DNA of 46,173 bases from Nanobdellati archaeon (GTDB taxonomy: Archaea > Nanobdellota > Nanobdellia > UBA10117), in NCBI GenBank assembly GCA_016204275.1, contig JACQKZ010000007.1:1-46173 (forward strand), read 5' to 3'. Every line of letters begins with the position of its first letter. Positions within the stretch are counted from its first letter, which is position 1. The notes beneath the pieces are model-generated. The model was not told the DNA's origin, did no database searches, and was given only the letters and a program-made list of their open reading frames with translations. The position numbers and the translations under genes are program-made. Of this stretch, positions 31,357-38,390 are shown in pieces.

Positions 31357-32115
31357 GAAAAAGCGAAGTACTTGAAGGTTAAGGAATATCTCGAAGCAAA
31401 AGTTGGCAAGCAGGCGGGCATAGGAAGCATTAACATAGAAAAAACACCGCTCGGAGAAAAAATATCAGTTGAAGCCGCGAGGCCGGGCATCATCATTGGC
31501 CGCGCCGGAAAAACAATATCTGATTTAACACAAACATTAAAAATAAAATTCAAAATGGAGAATCCGCAAATTGAAGTAAAAGAAGTTACAAATCAGCAGA
31601 CAAATGCATCTGTAATTTCCAAGCGGATTGCTTCTGATCTAGAAAAATTTGGCCCGTCACGTTTCAAAGCGATTGGTCACAAGGCAATTGATGCAGCTAT
31701 CAGGGCAGGGGCATTAGGAATAGAAATAAGAATCGGCGGGCGTGGCGTTCCTGGCCAGCGCGCAGCAAGCTGGCTGTTCTCCGCAGGTTACATGAAAAAA
31801 TCAGGCCAGATGGCAATAGAAGGCGTAGATCGGTCAATTGCAAAGGCAGACCTGCACTCAGGTTCGGTTGGAATTCAGGTTCGTGTTATGCCGCCAAATA
31901 TGAAATTACCAGACAAAATAACAATACTCGAGACGCCGCAGCCTGCACCGCCATCTCCATCAGGAGCGGCCGTAGAAACTCCGCAGCCCATAGTTGCTAC
32001 TGCAGAGCCTGCGAAGAAAAAGCCAGCCAGAAAAAAATCAGCAGAGCCAAAAGCTGAAACTGTAACTGTAAAAGCAGAAGCTGGCCAGGCAGATGCAAAG
32101 CAGGGGGCGGCATAA
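31333..32115 (+). CDS. rps3: Small ribosomal subunit protein S3 (uS3)
   Basis: 260-residue archaeal S3 with a KH domain (KISVEAARPGIIIGRAGKTI), RIASDLEKFGPSRFKAIGHK, IRIGGRGVPGQRAASWLFSA and GYMKKSGQMAIEGV. A Pro/Ala/Lys-rich tail of about 50 residues follows. I place the start at GTG 31333, giving (M)IEREFIREKAKYLK, which fits the family N-terminus. The listed ORF runs upstream through a repeat element into L22 and has no credible start there. No ribosome site is visible, so initiation may depend on the upstream micro-ORF that ends at this GTG. Confidence 0.92.
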   Translation: MIEREFIREKAKYLKVKEYLEAKVGKQAGIGSINIEKTPLGEKISVEAARPGIIIGRAGKTISDLTQTLKIKFKMENPQIEVKEVTNQQTNASVISKRIASDLEKFGPSRFKAIGHKAIDAAIRAGALGIEIRIGGRGVPGQRAASWLFSAGYMKKSGQMAIEGVDRSIAKADLHSGSVGIQVRVMPPNMKLPDKITILETPQPAPPSPSGAAVETPQPIVATAEPAKKKPARKKSAEPKAETVTVKAEAGQADAKQGAA

Positions 32116-32327
32116 TGGCGATACTACGTGTAAAGGAAATTATTGGGATGGGAAAAAAAGAGCAGGACAGCAAGATGTTAGAGTTGCAGAAAGAAATGAT
32201 AAAAATACGGTCACAAATCACAACGGGTGCAGTTAAGGAAACTGCGAAAGTGCGCAACATAAGGCGCACGATTGCGCGCATACTTACACTGCAAAAAATG
32301 AGCGGAGGTTCGACAGAGAAGAAATGA
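32115..32327 (+). CDS. rpl29: Large ribosomal subunit protein L29 (uL29)
   Basis: 70 residues, two-helix ribosomal protein near the tunnel exit. Contains LRVKEIIGMGKKEQDSKMLE, LQKEMIKIRSQITTGAVKET and the typical VRNIRRTIARILTLQ. It overlaps S3 by TAATG and the SUI1 gene by ATGA. Confidence 0.92.
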   Translation: MAILRVKEIIGMGKKEQDSKMLELQKEMIKIRSQITTGAVKETAKVRNIRRTIARILTLQKMSGGSTEKK

Positions 32328-32641
32328 ATGTAAATTGCCCGACATGCGGGCTGCCAAAAGACCTTTGTGTTTGCGAGACAATCGCAAAAGAAGGGCAAAA
32401 AATCGTGGTGAAAGCTGTTAAGAGGAAATTTAACAGCCCGACAACTGTGATCGAGGGTGTCGATCCGAAAAGTGACGTGAAGTCGCTGGTCAAGCAGCTG
32501 AAAGAAAAGCTGGCCTGCGGTGGAACTGTAAAAGGAAATACGATCGAACTCATGGGAGACCACAGAAAAAAAGCAAAAGACATACTAGTCGCCGCGGGAT
32601 TTGCTCCGGAAAGCATCGAGGTCCGAGAGCAAGTAGAATAG
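32324..32641 (+). CDS. Translation initiation factor aIF1 (SUI1)
   Basis: 105-residue SUI1-domain factor that monitors start-codon choice on the small subunit. It starts with a Cys cluster, CPTCGLPKDLCVC, common in archaeal aIF1, followed by KIVVKAVKRKFNSPTTVIEG, LKEKLACGGTVKGNTIELMG and the ending IEVREQVE. The last nine codons are repeated about 104 bases downstream with only conservative changes (IEVREQLE, stop), the mark of element D. The order L29, aIF1, Rpp29, S17 is standard in many archaea. Confidence 0.94.
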   Translation: MNVNCPTCGLPKDLCVCETIAKEGQKIVVKAVKRKFNSPTTVIEGVDPKSDVKSLVKQLKEKLACGGTVKGNTIELMGDHRKKAKDILVAAGFAPESIEVREQVE

Positions 32642-32745
32642 AGAGCAGCTGTCTTGATTGCGGCTGTTGCATTGGCAAAGCCAATGCGACCAAAGCGTGG
32701 ACCGATTTCGCGGTCCGCATTGAGGTCCGAGAGCAATTGGAGTAA
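32613..32745 (+). mobile_element. Two-hairpin junction element, copy D (SUI1/Rpp29)
   Basis: Core at 32660-32716: GCGGCTGTT, hairpin 1 GCATTGGC-AAA-GCCAATGC, spacer GACCAAAGCGT, hairpin 2 GGACCG-ATTTCG-CGGTCC. Direct repeats of 29 bp at 32613-32641 and 32717-32745 (24 identical, with the core GAGGTCCGAGAGCAA) carry the SUI1 tail and stop. The second copy starts on the base after hairpin 2. Hairpin 2 has a different stem from the other copies but stays fully paired. No ATG-initiated micro-ORF starts at the SUI1 stop. The SUI1 frame after its TAG stays open and passes a TTG at 32654. Confidence 0.8.
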
Positions 32746-32793
32746 AATGTCAATACATCCGAATGCGTTTGGAAGTCTTGTCAAGGTGCGCCT

Positions 32794-33108
32794 ATGGCAA
32801 TAACACCGCAAAACGTGGTAAGGCACGAGTTAATCGGCCTGACCGTGGAAGTCGTGAAATCCCGCAACAATGCTGGATTGAAAGGAAAAATCGTGGACGA
32901 GAGTTACAAGACGCTTGTCATCAACGGCATCGCCGAAGGCGGACTTCGGCGGGGTCTCCAAAACAAAAGTTTTGGAGTTAAACGCGTGTTCAAGGACGCG
33001 GTTACAATCACGCTCACGCTTCCATCAAAAGAAAGAGTGGAAGTCGAAGGGAATCTCCTGGTCGCAAGACCGTGGGACAGAATAAAGCGAAAACTTCCAA
33101 AGTGGTAA
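32794..33108 (+). CDS. rnp1: RNase P protein subunit Rpp29 (Pop4)
   Basis: 104-residue Sm-like beta-barrel protein of archaeal RNase P, which trims tRNA 5' ends. Core: [62 protein letters not shown]. Between TLVI and GVKRVF the family has about five residues; here there are 17 ([17 protein letters not shown]). That extra part is coded by two perfect hairpins, so a palindromic insert has entered in frame. An 18-codon ORF from ATG 32747 ends in the Rpp29 start region (ATGGCAATAA), a likely coupling leader. Confidence 0.9.
   Translation: MAITPQNVVRHELIGLTVEVVKSRNNAGLKGKIVDESYKTLVINGIAEGGLRRGLQNKSFGVKRVFKDAVTITLTLPSKERVEVEGNLLVARPWDRIKRKLPKW
32931..32977 (+). repeat. In-frame double hairpin inside Rpp29
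   Basis: CGCCGAAG-GCGGA-CTTCGGCG (32931-32951) followed after four bases by CTCCAAAAC-AAAA-GTTTTGGAG (32956-32977). Both stems are perfect (8 and 9 bp). Together they code for the residues that exceed the usual Rpp29 loop. The sequence differs from the junction elements but the two-hairpin plan is the same. Confidence 0.75.
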
Positions 33109-33115
33109 AACAAGA

Positions 33116-33490
33116 ATGGCAACAAAAAAAGAAACAAAAACTGAAACAAAGAAGGAAGTCGCGGTAGAAAAAACCATCGCGGCGCCAAAATCTAACGCGA
33201 ATTGCACAGATAGCAAGTGCGTTGTTCACGGTAAATTATCATCCAGAGGCCGCGTGTTCGAAGGCACAGTAATTTCTGATAAAATGCAGAAAACAGTTAC
33301 TGTTGAATGGCCGGGCATGTCATACATTCCGAAGTATGAACGATATGAAAAACGCCGCTCAAGGGTTCACGCGCACAATCCAGCCTGCATTTCGGCAAAG
33401 GTCGGCGACAAAGTCAGGATAGTAGAAACAAGGCCGATTGCAAAGACCGTAAAGTTTGCGGTTGTAGAGAGGTTACAAGAAACAAAATGA
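33116..33490 (+). CDS. rps17: Small ribosomal subunit protein S17 (uS17)
   Basis: 124 residues. A Lys/Glu/Thr-rich N-terminal extension of about 30 residues ([19 protein letters not shown]) precedes the core: [51 protein letters not shown]-like [20 protein letters not shown] and [20 protein letters not shown]. Binds 16S rRNA in the body of the small subunit. Overlaps L14 by ATGA. Confidence 0.95.
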   Translation: MATKKETKTETKKEVAVEKTIAAPKSNANCTDSKCVVHGKLSSRGRVFEGTVISDKMQKTVTVEWPGMSYIPKYERYEKRRSRVHAHNPACISAKVGDKVRIVETRPIAKTVKFAVVERLQETK

Positions 33491-33891
33491 AATCATTAAA
33501 ATCAACAGTGTCGAGGCCCCTGCCGATAGGGGCAAGCGTGATATGCGCGGACAATTCCGGCGCAAAGATAATCAAAGTAATCTCGGTCAAGGGATTCAAG
33601 GCTCGTACGAACAAGCTGGCCTGCGCGGGAGTTGGCGACATGATAACTGCTAACGTAATCTCTGGCAAGCCAGACATGATGCACAAGGTAGTTCAGGCAA
33701 TAATAATCCGGCAAAAAAAAGAATTCACGCGCCCGGACGGCACAAAAGTCCATTTCGAGGACAATGCCGCAGCCGTGCTGAAAGACCCGATTCTGGGCAT
33801 GCCAAAAGGGACAATGATAAAAGGCCCGATGGCAAAGGAAGTAGCAATAAGATGGAGCGCAGTCGCTAAGATTGCGAGTATGATTTTGTAA
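33487..33891 (+). CDS. rpl14: Large ribosomal subunit protein L14 (uL14)
   Basis: 134-residue archaeal L14. [20 protein letters not shown] at the start, [20 protein letters not shown] in the middle, and [20 protein letters not shown] with [20 protein letters not shown] are clear family blocks. It lies at the subunit interface. One base separates it from L24. Confidence 0.96.
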   Translation: MKSLKSTVSRPLPIGASVICADNSGAKIIKVISVKGFKARTNKLACAGVGDMITANVISGKPDMMHKVVQAIIIRQKKEFTRPDGTKVHFEDNAAAVLKDPILGMPKGTMIKGPMAKEVAIRWSAVAKIASMIL

Positions 33892-33892
33892 G

Positions 33893-34285
33893 ATGAAAAT
33901 CAAATGGAGCCCGCACTGGAAGGAAAGCAGAAAGCCAAGTAAGCAGCGCAAGTACAGATGGAATGCTCCGTTGCACATAAGGCACAAAATGCTGGCAGTC
34001 CACATGAGCAAAGAGTTGCGCGTGCAGTACAAGAAGCGCAGCTTCCCAGTCAGAAAGGGAGACAAAGTAAAAATAATGCGCGGCGATTACAAGGGCACAA
34101 TAGGCGAAGTCCAGCTCGTAAATATGAAAGACTTAAAAATCAATGTCAAGGGCGCTGAGGAGAAAACCAAGGCAGGCCCAGTGCGGTTTTATCCGGTTGA
34201 ACCGTCTAATGTAATGCTTATCTCGCTTAATTTAGGTGATAAGGAACGCGCGAAGGCGCTGGGAATGGGAAAGAAGAATGTCTAA
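33893..34285 (+). CDS. rpl24: Large ribosomal subunit protein L24 (uL24)
   Basis: 130-residue archaeal L24 with the KOW motif FPVRKGDKVKIMRGDYKGTI followed by GEVQLVNMKDLKINVKGAEE. The N-terminal KPSKQRKYRWNAPLHIRHKM is the archaeal/eukaryotic type. It is an early assembly protein near the tunnel exit. The 3' end overlaps the S4e start by eight bases. Confidence 0.95.
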   Translation: MKIKWSPHWKESRKPSKQRKYRWNAPLHIRHKMLAVHMSKELRVQYKKRSFPVRKGDKVKIMRGDYKGTIGEVQLVNMKDLKINVKGAEEKTKAGPVRFYPVEPSNVMLISLNLGDKERAKALGMGKKNV

Positions 34286-34988
34286 ACTACATCACATAAG
34301 CAGAATTGCGGCACCACGCACATGGCAGATTAACAGAAAGGGCGTGAAATGGGTGGCTAAATCTAGCCCAGGCACTCGCTCTCTGGAATTGTCAATGCCG
34401 CTCGTGGTGTGGATACGCGAAATCCTGAAAGTGGCGGAAACTGCCCGCGAAATTAAACAAATTGTAAATGCGGGCGATGTTAAGGTCAACAGCAACGTAA
34501 TCAAAGACCAAAAATTTCCAGTAGGTTTGTTCGACACAATATCTTTTGAAAAGCTCGGGAAGAACTATCGTTGCCTTGTCGATGGCAATGGCAAGCTCAA
34601 GCTGATAGAAATTTCAAGTGAAGAATCAAAAGTCATTCCGCTGAAGATAATAAAAAAGACAGCAGTTCGTGGCGGCAAAATACAGATCGGATTTGACAAT
34701 GGCTGGACAGTGCTCGGGGAAAGCAAATTCAAAGTCGGCGATTCAGTTATGTTTGACACAAAAGAACGAAAAATAAAATCACACATAAAGCTGTCCCGCG
34801 GCGCGATGGCATACATATTTTCTGGTGAACACGCAAACACCGTTGCAGAAATTCAGGGCTTCAAGGCAGAAGGCGTGCTGCGAAAAATCAAAATAGCAGT
34901 CCTGTCGCGGGGAAAAGATACCTTTGAAACGCCACTTAATAAGTTGCATCTGGTAGGAGAACAAAAACCGGAAATTAAACTGGAATAA
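34278..34988 (+). CDS. rps4e: Small ribosomal subunit protein S4e
   Basis: 236 residues. Has the archaeal S4e layout: LHHISRIAAPRTWQINRKG, an S4 RNA-binding domain (LKVAETAREIKQIVNAGDVK, VNSNVIKDQKFPVGLFD), a central domain and a KOW-like end (GEHANTVAEIQGFKAEGVLR). I chose ATG 34278, not the listed 34236, because the product then begins with the conserved MSKLHHI. One base separates it from L5. Confidence 0.95.
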   Translation: MSKLHHISRIAAPRTWQINRKGVKWVAKSSPGTRSLELSMPLVVWIREILKVAETAREIKQIVNAGDVKVNSNVIKDQKFPVGLFDTISFEKLGKNYRCLVDGNGKLKLIEISSEESKVIPLKIIKKTAVRGGKIQIGFDNGWTVLGESKFKVGDSVMFDTKERKIKSHIKLSRGAMAYIFSGEHANTVAEIQGFKAEGVLRKIKIAVLSRGKDTFETPLNKLHLVGEQKPEIKLE

Positions 34989-34989
34989 A

Positions 34990-35532
34990 ATGCCGATAAC
35001 ACAAACAAAAACAGTGTCAGAGAACAAAATGAGGCAGATAAAATTAGAAAAAATTACGCTGAACATAGGCGCAGGCACAGAAGCTGACAATGTCGAGAAG
35101 GCAGTCCTTCTGCTGCAAAAAATTTCAGGCCTGAAAGCAGTAAAGACATCTGCTACAAAAAGAATCCCAACATGGAAAGTCAGGCCGGGCCTGCCAGTCG
35201 GGGCAAAGGTTACAATTCGCGGCAAAAAAGCTTCAGAACTGCTCAAGAACCTGCTGCACGCAATTGACAATGAAATTTCACAAAAAGCATTTGCGCAAAA
35301 TGGATTTTCATTTGGTTTGAAAGAATACATAGAAATACCTGGAGTAAAATATGATCCAAAAATAGGAATAATCGGCCTGGAAGTTGCGGTTTCGCTTATG
35401 CGGCCAGGCTATCGGGTTGCAAAGCGCAAGCTTAGGCAGGCAAAGGTGGCAAAATCGCACATCGTAACTGCGGAAGAATCACTCAAGTGGGCACAGGAAA
35501 ACTTTGGCGTGAAGCTAAAGGAGGAAGATTAA
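34990..35532 (+). CDS. rpl5: Large ribosomal subunit protein L5 (uL5)
   Basis: 180-residue archaeal L5 that contacts 5S rRNA and P-site tRNA. Clear blocks: MRQIKLEKITLNIGAGTEAD, KTSATKRIPTWKVRPGLPVG, FGLKEYIEIPGVKYDPKIGI and SLMRPGYRVAKRKLRQAKVA. The tail LKEED, its stop and the next ATG are repeated exactly 100 bases later by element E. Confidence 0.96.
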   Translation: MPITQTKTVSENKMRQIKLEKITLNIGAGTEADNVEKAVLLLQKISGLKAVKTSATKRIPTWKVRPGLPVGAKVTIRGKKASELLKNLLHAIDNEISQKAFAQNGFSFGLKEYIEIPGVKYDPKIGIIGLEVAVSLMRPGYRVAKRKLRQAKVAKSHIVTAEESLKWAQENFGVKLKEED

Positions 35533-35638
35533 CATGGCAATAAAAGAAGGCAGCGGATTGGCGGCTGTTGCATTGGCAAAGCCAATGCGACCAAAGCGCC
35601 AGCCGATTTGGCGGCTGAAGGAGGAAGATTAACATGGC
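35518..35638 (+). mobile_element. Two-hairpin junction element, copy E (L5/S14)
   Basis: Core at 35561-35617: GCGGCTGTT, hairpin 1 GCATTGGC-AAA-GCCAATGC, spacer GACCAAAGCGC, hairpin 2 CAGCCG-ATTTGG-CGGCTG. Perfect 21-bp direct repeats at 35518-35538 and 35618-35638 (AAGGAGGAAGATTAACATGG then C) contain the L5 stop, a ribosome site and an ATG; the second copy starts on the base after hairpin 2. A 32-codon micro-ORF from ATG 35534 crosses the element and ends on the duplicated LKEED tail, one base before the S14 ATG. This is the cleanest copy. Confidence 0.85.
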
Positions 35639-35855
35639 TAAGAGACCGTCAATTGAAAAACTTTTTGTAAGTAAGACTCGCTTAGCAAGATTCACCAGGC
35701 ATAATGTGCCAAAGGCGCGCAAGTACGGTCAAAGGCTGGCCATTTGCCAGAGATGCGGCGGCACACGCAGGCACATAAATAAATATAATCTCAACATCTG
35801 TGGACGATGTTTCAGGGAAGTTGCGAATGAACTAGGGTTCAGGAAATTAAGATAA
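35634..35855 (+). CDS. rps14: Small ribosomal subunit protein S14 (uS14)
   Basis: 73-residue zinc-ribbon form of S14: RLAICQRCGGTRRHINKYNL followed by NICGRCFREVANELGFRKLR. The N-terminus MAKRPSIEKLFVSKTRLARF is about 20 residues longer than the shortest archaeal versions. Start and ribosome site (GGAGGA) lie in the second repeat of element E. Overlaps S8 by TAATG. Confidence 0.93.
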   Translation: MAKRPSIEKLFVSKTRLARFTRHNVPKARKYGQRLAICQRCGGTRRHINKYNLNICGRCFREVANELGFRKLR

Positions 35856-36244
35856 TGGAACACGATACACTTGCAAGGGCATTGTCGGCAATTAACAACG
35901 CAGCAGGCCGGGGAAAAACAGAGGTAGAAATAACACCAGCGTCTAAAGTTATAACTGCTGTTCTCGAAATACTGAAGCGCGAGGGCTATGTAGAATCATA
36001 TTCTCGCGAAGAAACTGGCAGCGGCGCAAAGCTCAGAATAAAAATCACGGGGCAGATAAATAAAATCGGCGCAATAAAGCCGCGCTATCCCGTTAACAAA
36101 AATGAATTTGAAAAGTTCGAACAATCATATCTGCCTGCGAAGGATTTTGGCAGGATCATTGTTTCAACTTCAAAAGGTTATATGATGCACATAGAAGCAA
36201 AACAAAAAGGCTTGGGAGGAGTCTTAATCGCTTATGTCTACTAA
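35855..36244 (+). CDS. rps8: Small ribosomal subunit protein S8 (uS8)
   Basis: 129-residue archaeal S8: DTLARALSAINNAAGRGKTE, PASKVITAVLEILKREGYVE, INKIGAIKPRYPVNKNEFEK and the C-terminal ARDFGRI-type region AKDFGRIIVSTSKGYMMHIE with KGLGGVLIAYVY. Binds the central domain of 16S rRNA. The L6 start lies 11 bases inside its end. Confidence 0.96.
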   Translation: MEHDTLARALSAINNAAGRGKTEVEITPASKVITAVLEILKREGYVESYSREETGSGAKLRIKITGQINKIGAIKPRYPVNKNEFEKFEQSYLPAKDFGRIIVSTSKGYMMHIEAKQKGLGGVLIAYVY

Positions 36245-36803
36245 CGCGACGCAGGAAACGCAGGCAAAGTCCGCGAAGATTGAAATTCCGGCAGGCGTAA
36301 AAGCAAGAATCGAGGGAAATAAAATTGTCGTGGAAGGACAGAAGGGAAAAATCGAACGTGAATACCCAGTAAAAAATATTGAAATCAAAATCTCCGGCGG
36401 CAGTGTTGAAGTGGCTGCACGCGGAAAGACTGCACAGCATCGCGCATTGGAAGGAACGTTCAGGGCGCACATAAAAAACATGCTGCGCGGCATAGTGGAA
36501 CCGTTTATATATCGGCTTAAGATCGCATACGTACACTTTCCAATGTCAGTAAAAATTCAGGGCAATGAATTAATAGTCACGAATTTCCTCGGCGCAAAAC
36601 AAAACAAGATTGTGAAAATACCAAAAAATGCCACAGTAAAAGTTGAAAATGAAATAATAATCGTTTCGTCACCAGATATAGAAATTGCAGGCAAGACTGC
36701 AACACTCATAGAGCAAAGCACGAGAATCTCGAATCGCGACAGGCGCGTGTTTTTGGATGGCATATATCTGATAGAGAGGCATGGAAATCCGATAGGCACA
36801 TAA
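36234..36803 (+). CDS. rpl6: Large ribosomal subunit protein L6 (uL6)
   Basis: 189 residues with the twin L6 domains: IEIPAGVKARIEGNKIVVEG with KGKIEREYPV in the first, and LRGIVEPFIYRLKIAYVHFP, TNFLGAKQNKIVKIPKNATV and RRVFLDGIYLIERHG in the second. It lies near the sarcin-ricin loop. Start ATG 36234 overlaps the S8 end. One base separates it from L32e. Confidence 0.95.
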   Translation: MSTNATQETQAKSAKIEIPAGVKARIEGNKIVVEGQKGKIEREYPVKNIEIKISGGSVEVAARGKTAQHRALEGTFRAHIKNMLRGIVEPFIYRLKIAYVHFPMSVKIQGNELIVTNFLGAKQNKIVKIPKNATVKVENEIIIVSSPDIEIAGKTATLIEQSTRISNRDRRVFLDGIYLIERHGNPIGT

Positions 36804-36804
36804 C

Positions 36805-37395
36805 ATGGCAGAAATTCAAAACATGCTGGCATTGAAGAAGAACCTCAATAAGAAGAGGCCTCAATTTATCCGGCAGGAATACAGAATCAGGAGAAAACTC
36901 AGGCACGAGGTAAAATGGAGGCTCCCGCGCGGAAAGCACTCAAAGATGCGCGAAGGGCGTGTCGGCAAGGTAAAGCGCGTACAGGTAGGCTACAGGAGCC
37001 CAGCCCTGGTGCGTGGCCTTACATTGACAGGCATAAGACCAATCGTCGTTCACAATCTTGGGGAACTGCAAAAGTTAAATGCAAAAACAGATATTGCAAT
37101 ATTTTCCTCAACAATCGGCTTGAAGGCAAGAGCAGAGATGTTCCGCAAGGCGCAGCAGATGGGTATTAAAACAAATGTGCGCCAGGACAGGCTCGATGCG
37201 AGGCTTGCCGAAATTAAAAAGAAGGCGCAGGCCAAGCCGGAACAAAAGGCAGAAAAACCTGCTCAGGCACAGCCAGCAGCTGGCAAAAAGAGTGAAAGCC
37301 TGCTAGAAAAAGTTGGGGAACCAGCAAACACAACACAACCAAAAACGGAGCTCTCACAGCCAAAGGCGAAGGGTAAGAAGGTGACTGGCAAATGA
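36805..37395 (+). CDS. rpl32e: Large ribosomal subunit protein L32e (eL32)
   Basis: 196 residues. The core is about 125 residues long: LNKKRPQFIRQEYRIRRKLR, EVKWRLPRGKHSKMREGRVG and YRSPALVRGLTLTGIRPIVV. A helical part follows (IGLKARAEMFRKAQQMGIKT), then a Lys/Ala/Gln/Pro-rich tail of about 60 residues that is not conserved. Overlaps L19e by ATGA. Confidence 0.93.
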   Translation: MAEIQNMLALKKNLNKKRPQFIRQEYRIRRKLRHEVKWRLPRGKHSKMREGRVGKVKRVQVGYRSPALVRGLTLTGIRPIVVHNLGELQKLNAKTDIAIFSSTIGLKARAEMFRKAQQMGIKTNVRQDRLDARLAEIKKKAQAKPEQKAEKPAQAQPAAGKKSESLLEKVGEPANTTQPKTELSQPKAKGKKVTGK

Positions 37396-37871
37396 ATCTA
37401 AAACTGCAAAAAAGGCTTGCGGCAAAGGCAGCGAACGTAGGTTTAGCCAGGGTTATAATCGAGCCGACGAGGGTTGGCGATATTAAGGAAGCAATTACAA
37501 AGGCAGACATCAAATCACTCATAAGAGATGGAGCAATACGGGTTTTGCCTGAAAAAAGGCCGTCTGGCCTGCACGCAAGGATGCGCCACCGCCAACAGAA
37601 GAAAGGTAAGCAGCGCGGGCAAGCCACAAGGCGCGGCTCAGCGAAAGCAAGGCTTGGTGACATCTGGCCGCAAAGAATCAGGGCGATGAGAAGTCTCATA
37701 CAGGACCTAAAAGCAAAAGGCCAGTTAACAAATGAAATTTATCGCAACATTTATGCCAAAGCGAAAGGCGGTTTTTTCCGCGACAGAGGGCATATTTTAT
37801 TTTATCTGAAACAAAATAAGCTAATGGCCGAAGCCAGCACAAGTACAAAAAAGGCGGTCAAGGGTGAGTAA
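37392..37871 (+). CDS. rpl19e: Large ribosomal subunit protein L19e (eL19)
   Basis: 159 residues with the family pattern LQKRLAAKAANVGLARVIIE, DIKEAITKADIKSLIRDGAI, RMRHRQQKKGKQRGQATRRG and LKAKGQLTNEIYRNIYAKAK. It forms an intersubunit bridge. Overlaps L18 by TAATG-type contact at 37871. Confidence 0.95.
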   Translation: MNLKLQKRLAAKAANVGLARVIIEPTRVGDIKEAITKADIKSLIRDGAIRVLPEKRPSGLHARMRHRQQKKGKQRGQATRRGSAKARLGDIWPQRIRAMRSLIQDLKAKGQLTNEIYRNIYAKAKGGFFRDRGHILFYLKQNKLMAEASTSTKKAVKGE

Positions 37872-38389
37872 TGGCAACAGGACCAAGATATGTAGTTAAA
37901 TTTGGCAGAAGGCGCGAAGGTAAAACGGATTATCCAAAACGCGTGAGGCTGCTGAAATCAAAACAACTCAGATTAGTTTTGAGGCGCTCAAACAAATATA
38001 TTTCGGGCCAGATTGTGGAATTTAACATTAAGGGCGATAAAATTTTGGCCGCAGCACACTCTTCAGAGCTTAAAGAGTTTGGCTGGAAACATGGATTTAG
38101 CAACACGCCGGCAGCATATCTTACCGGCCTGCTTTTGGGAAAGAAAATTCCGGCGTCCGCAGGGCAGAAGCCAGTCATACTTGATATTGGCATTTACAAA
38201 ATGACAAAAAGCAATAAACTGCTGGCCGGCCTGAAGGGTGCGGCAGATAGCGGTTTAAAAATAAAATATGGTACAAAACTTATTCCAAGCGAGGATCGCA
38301 TACGCGGCAAGCATATCGCCCAACATTTAAAAATAGATATGGGTGATTTTGATTCTGTTAAAAAGAGAATAATGGAGATTAAAAAGTAA
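37871..38389 (+). CDS. rpl18: Large ribosomal subunit protein L18 (uL18)
   Basis: 172-residue archaeal L18, a 5S rRNA binder. Contains RREGKTDYPKRVRLLKSKQL, LRLVLRRSNKYISGQIVEFN, LKEFGWKHGFSNTPAAYLTG, LLLGKKIPASAGQKPVILDI and a C-terminal IRGKHIAQHLKID. One base from S5. Confidence 0.95.
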   Translation: MATGPRYVVKFGRRREGKTDYPKRVRLLKSKQLRLVLRRSNKYISGQIVEFNIKGDKILAAAHSSELKEFGWKHGFSNTPAAYLTGLLLGKKIPASAGQKPVILDIGIYKMTKSNKLLAGLKGAADSGLKIKYGTKLIPSEDRIRGKHIAQHLKIDMGDFDSVKKRIMEIKK

Positions 38390-38390
38390 A

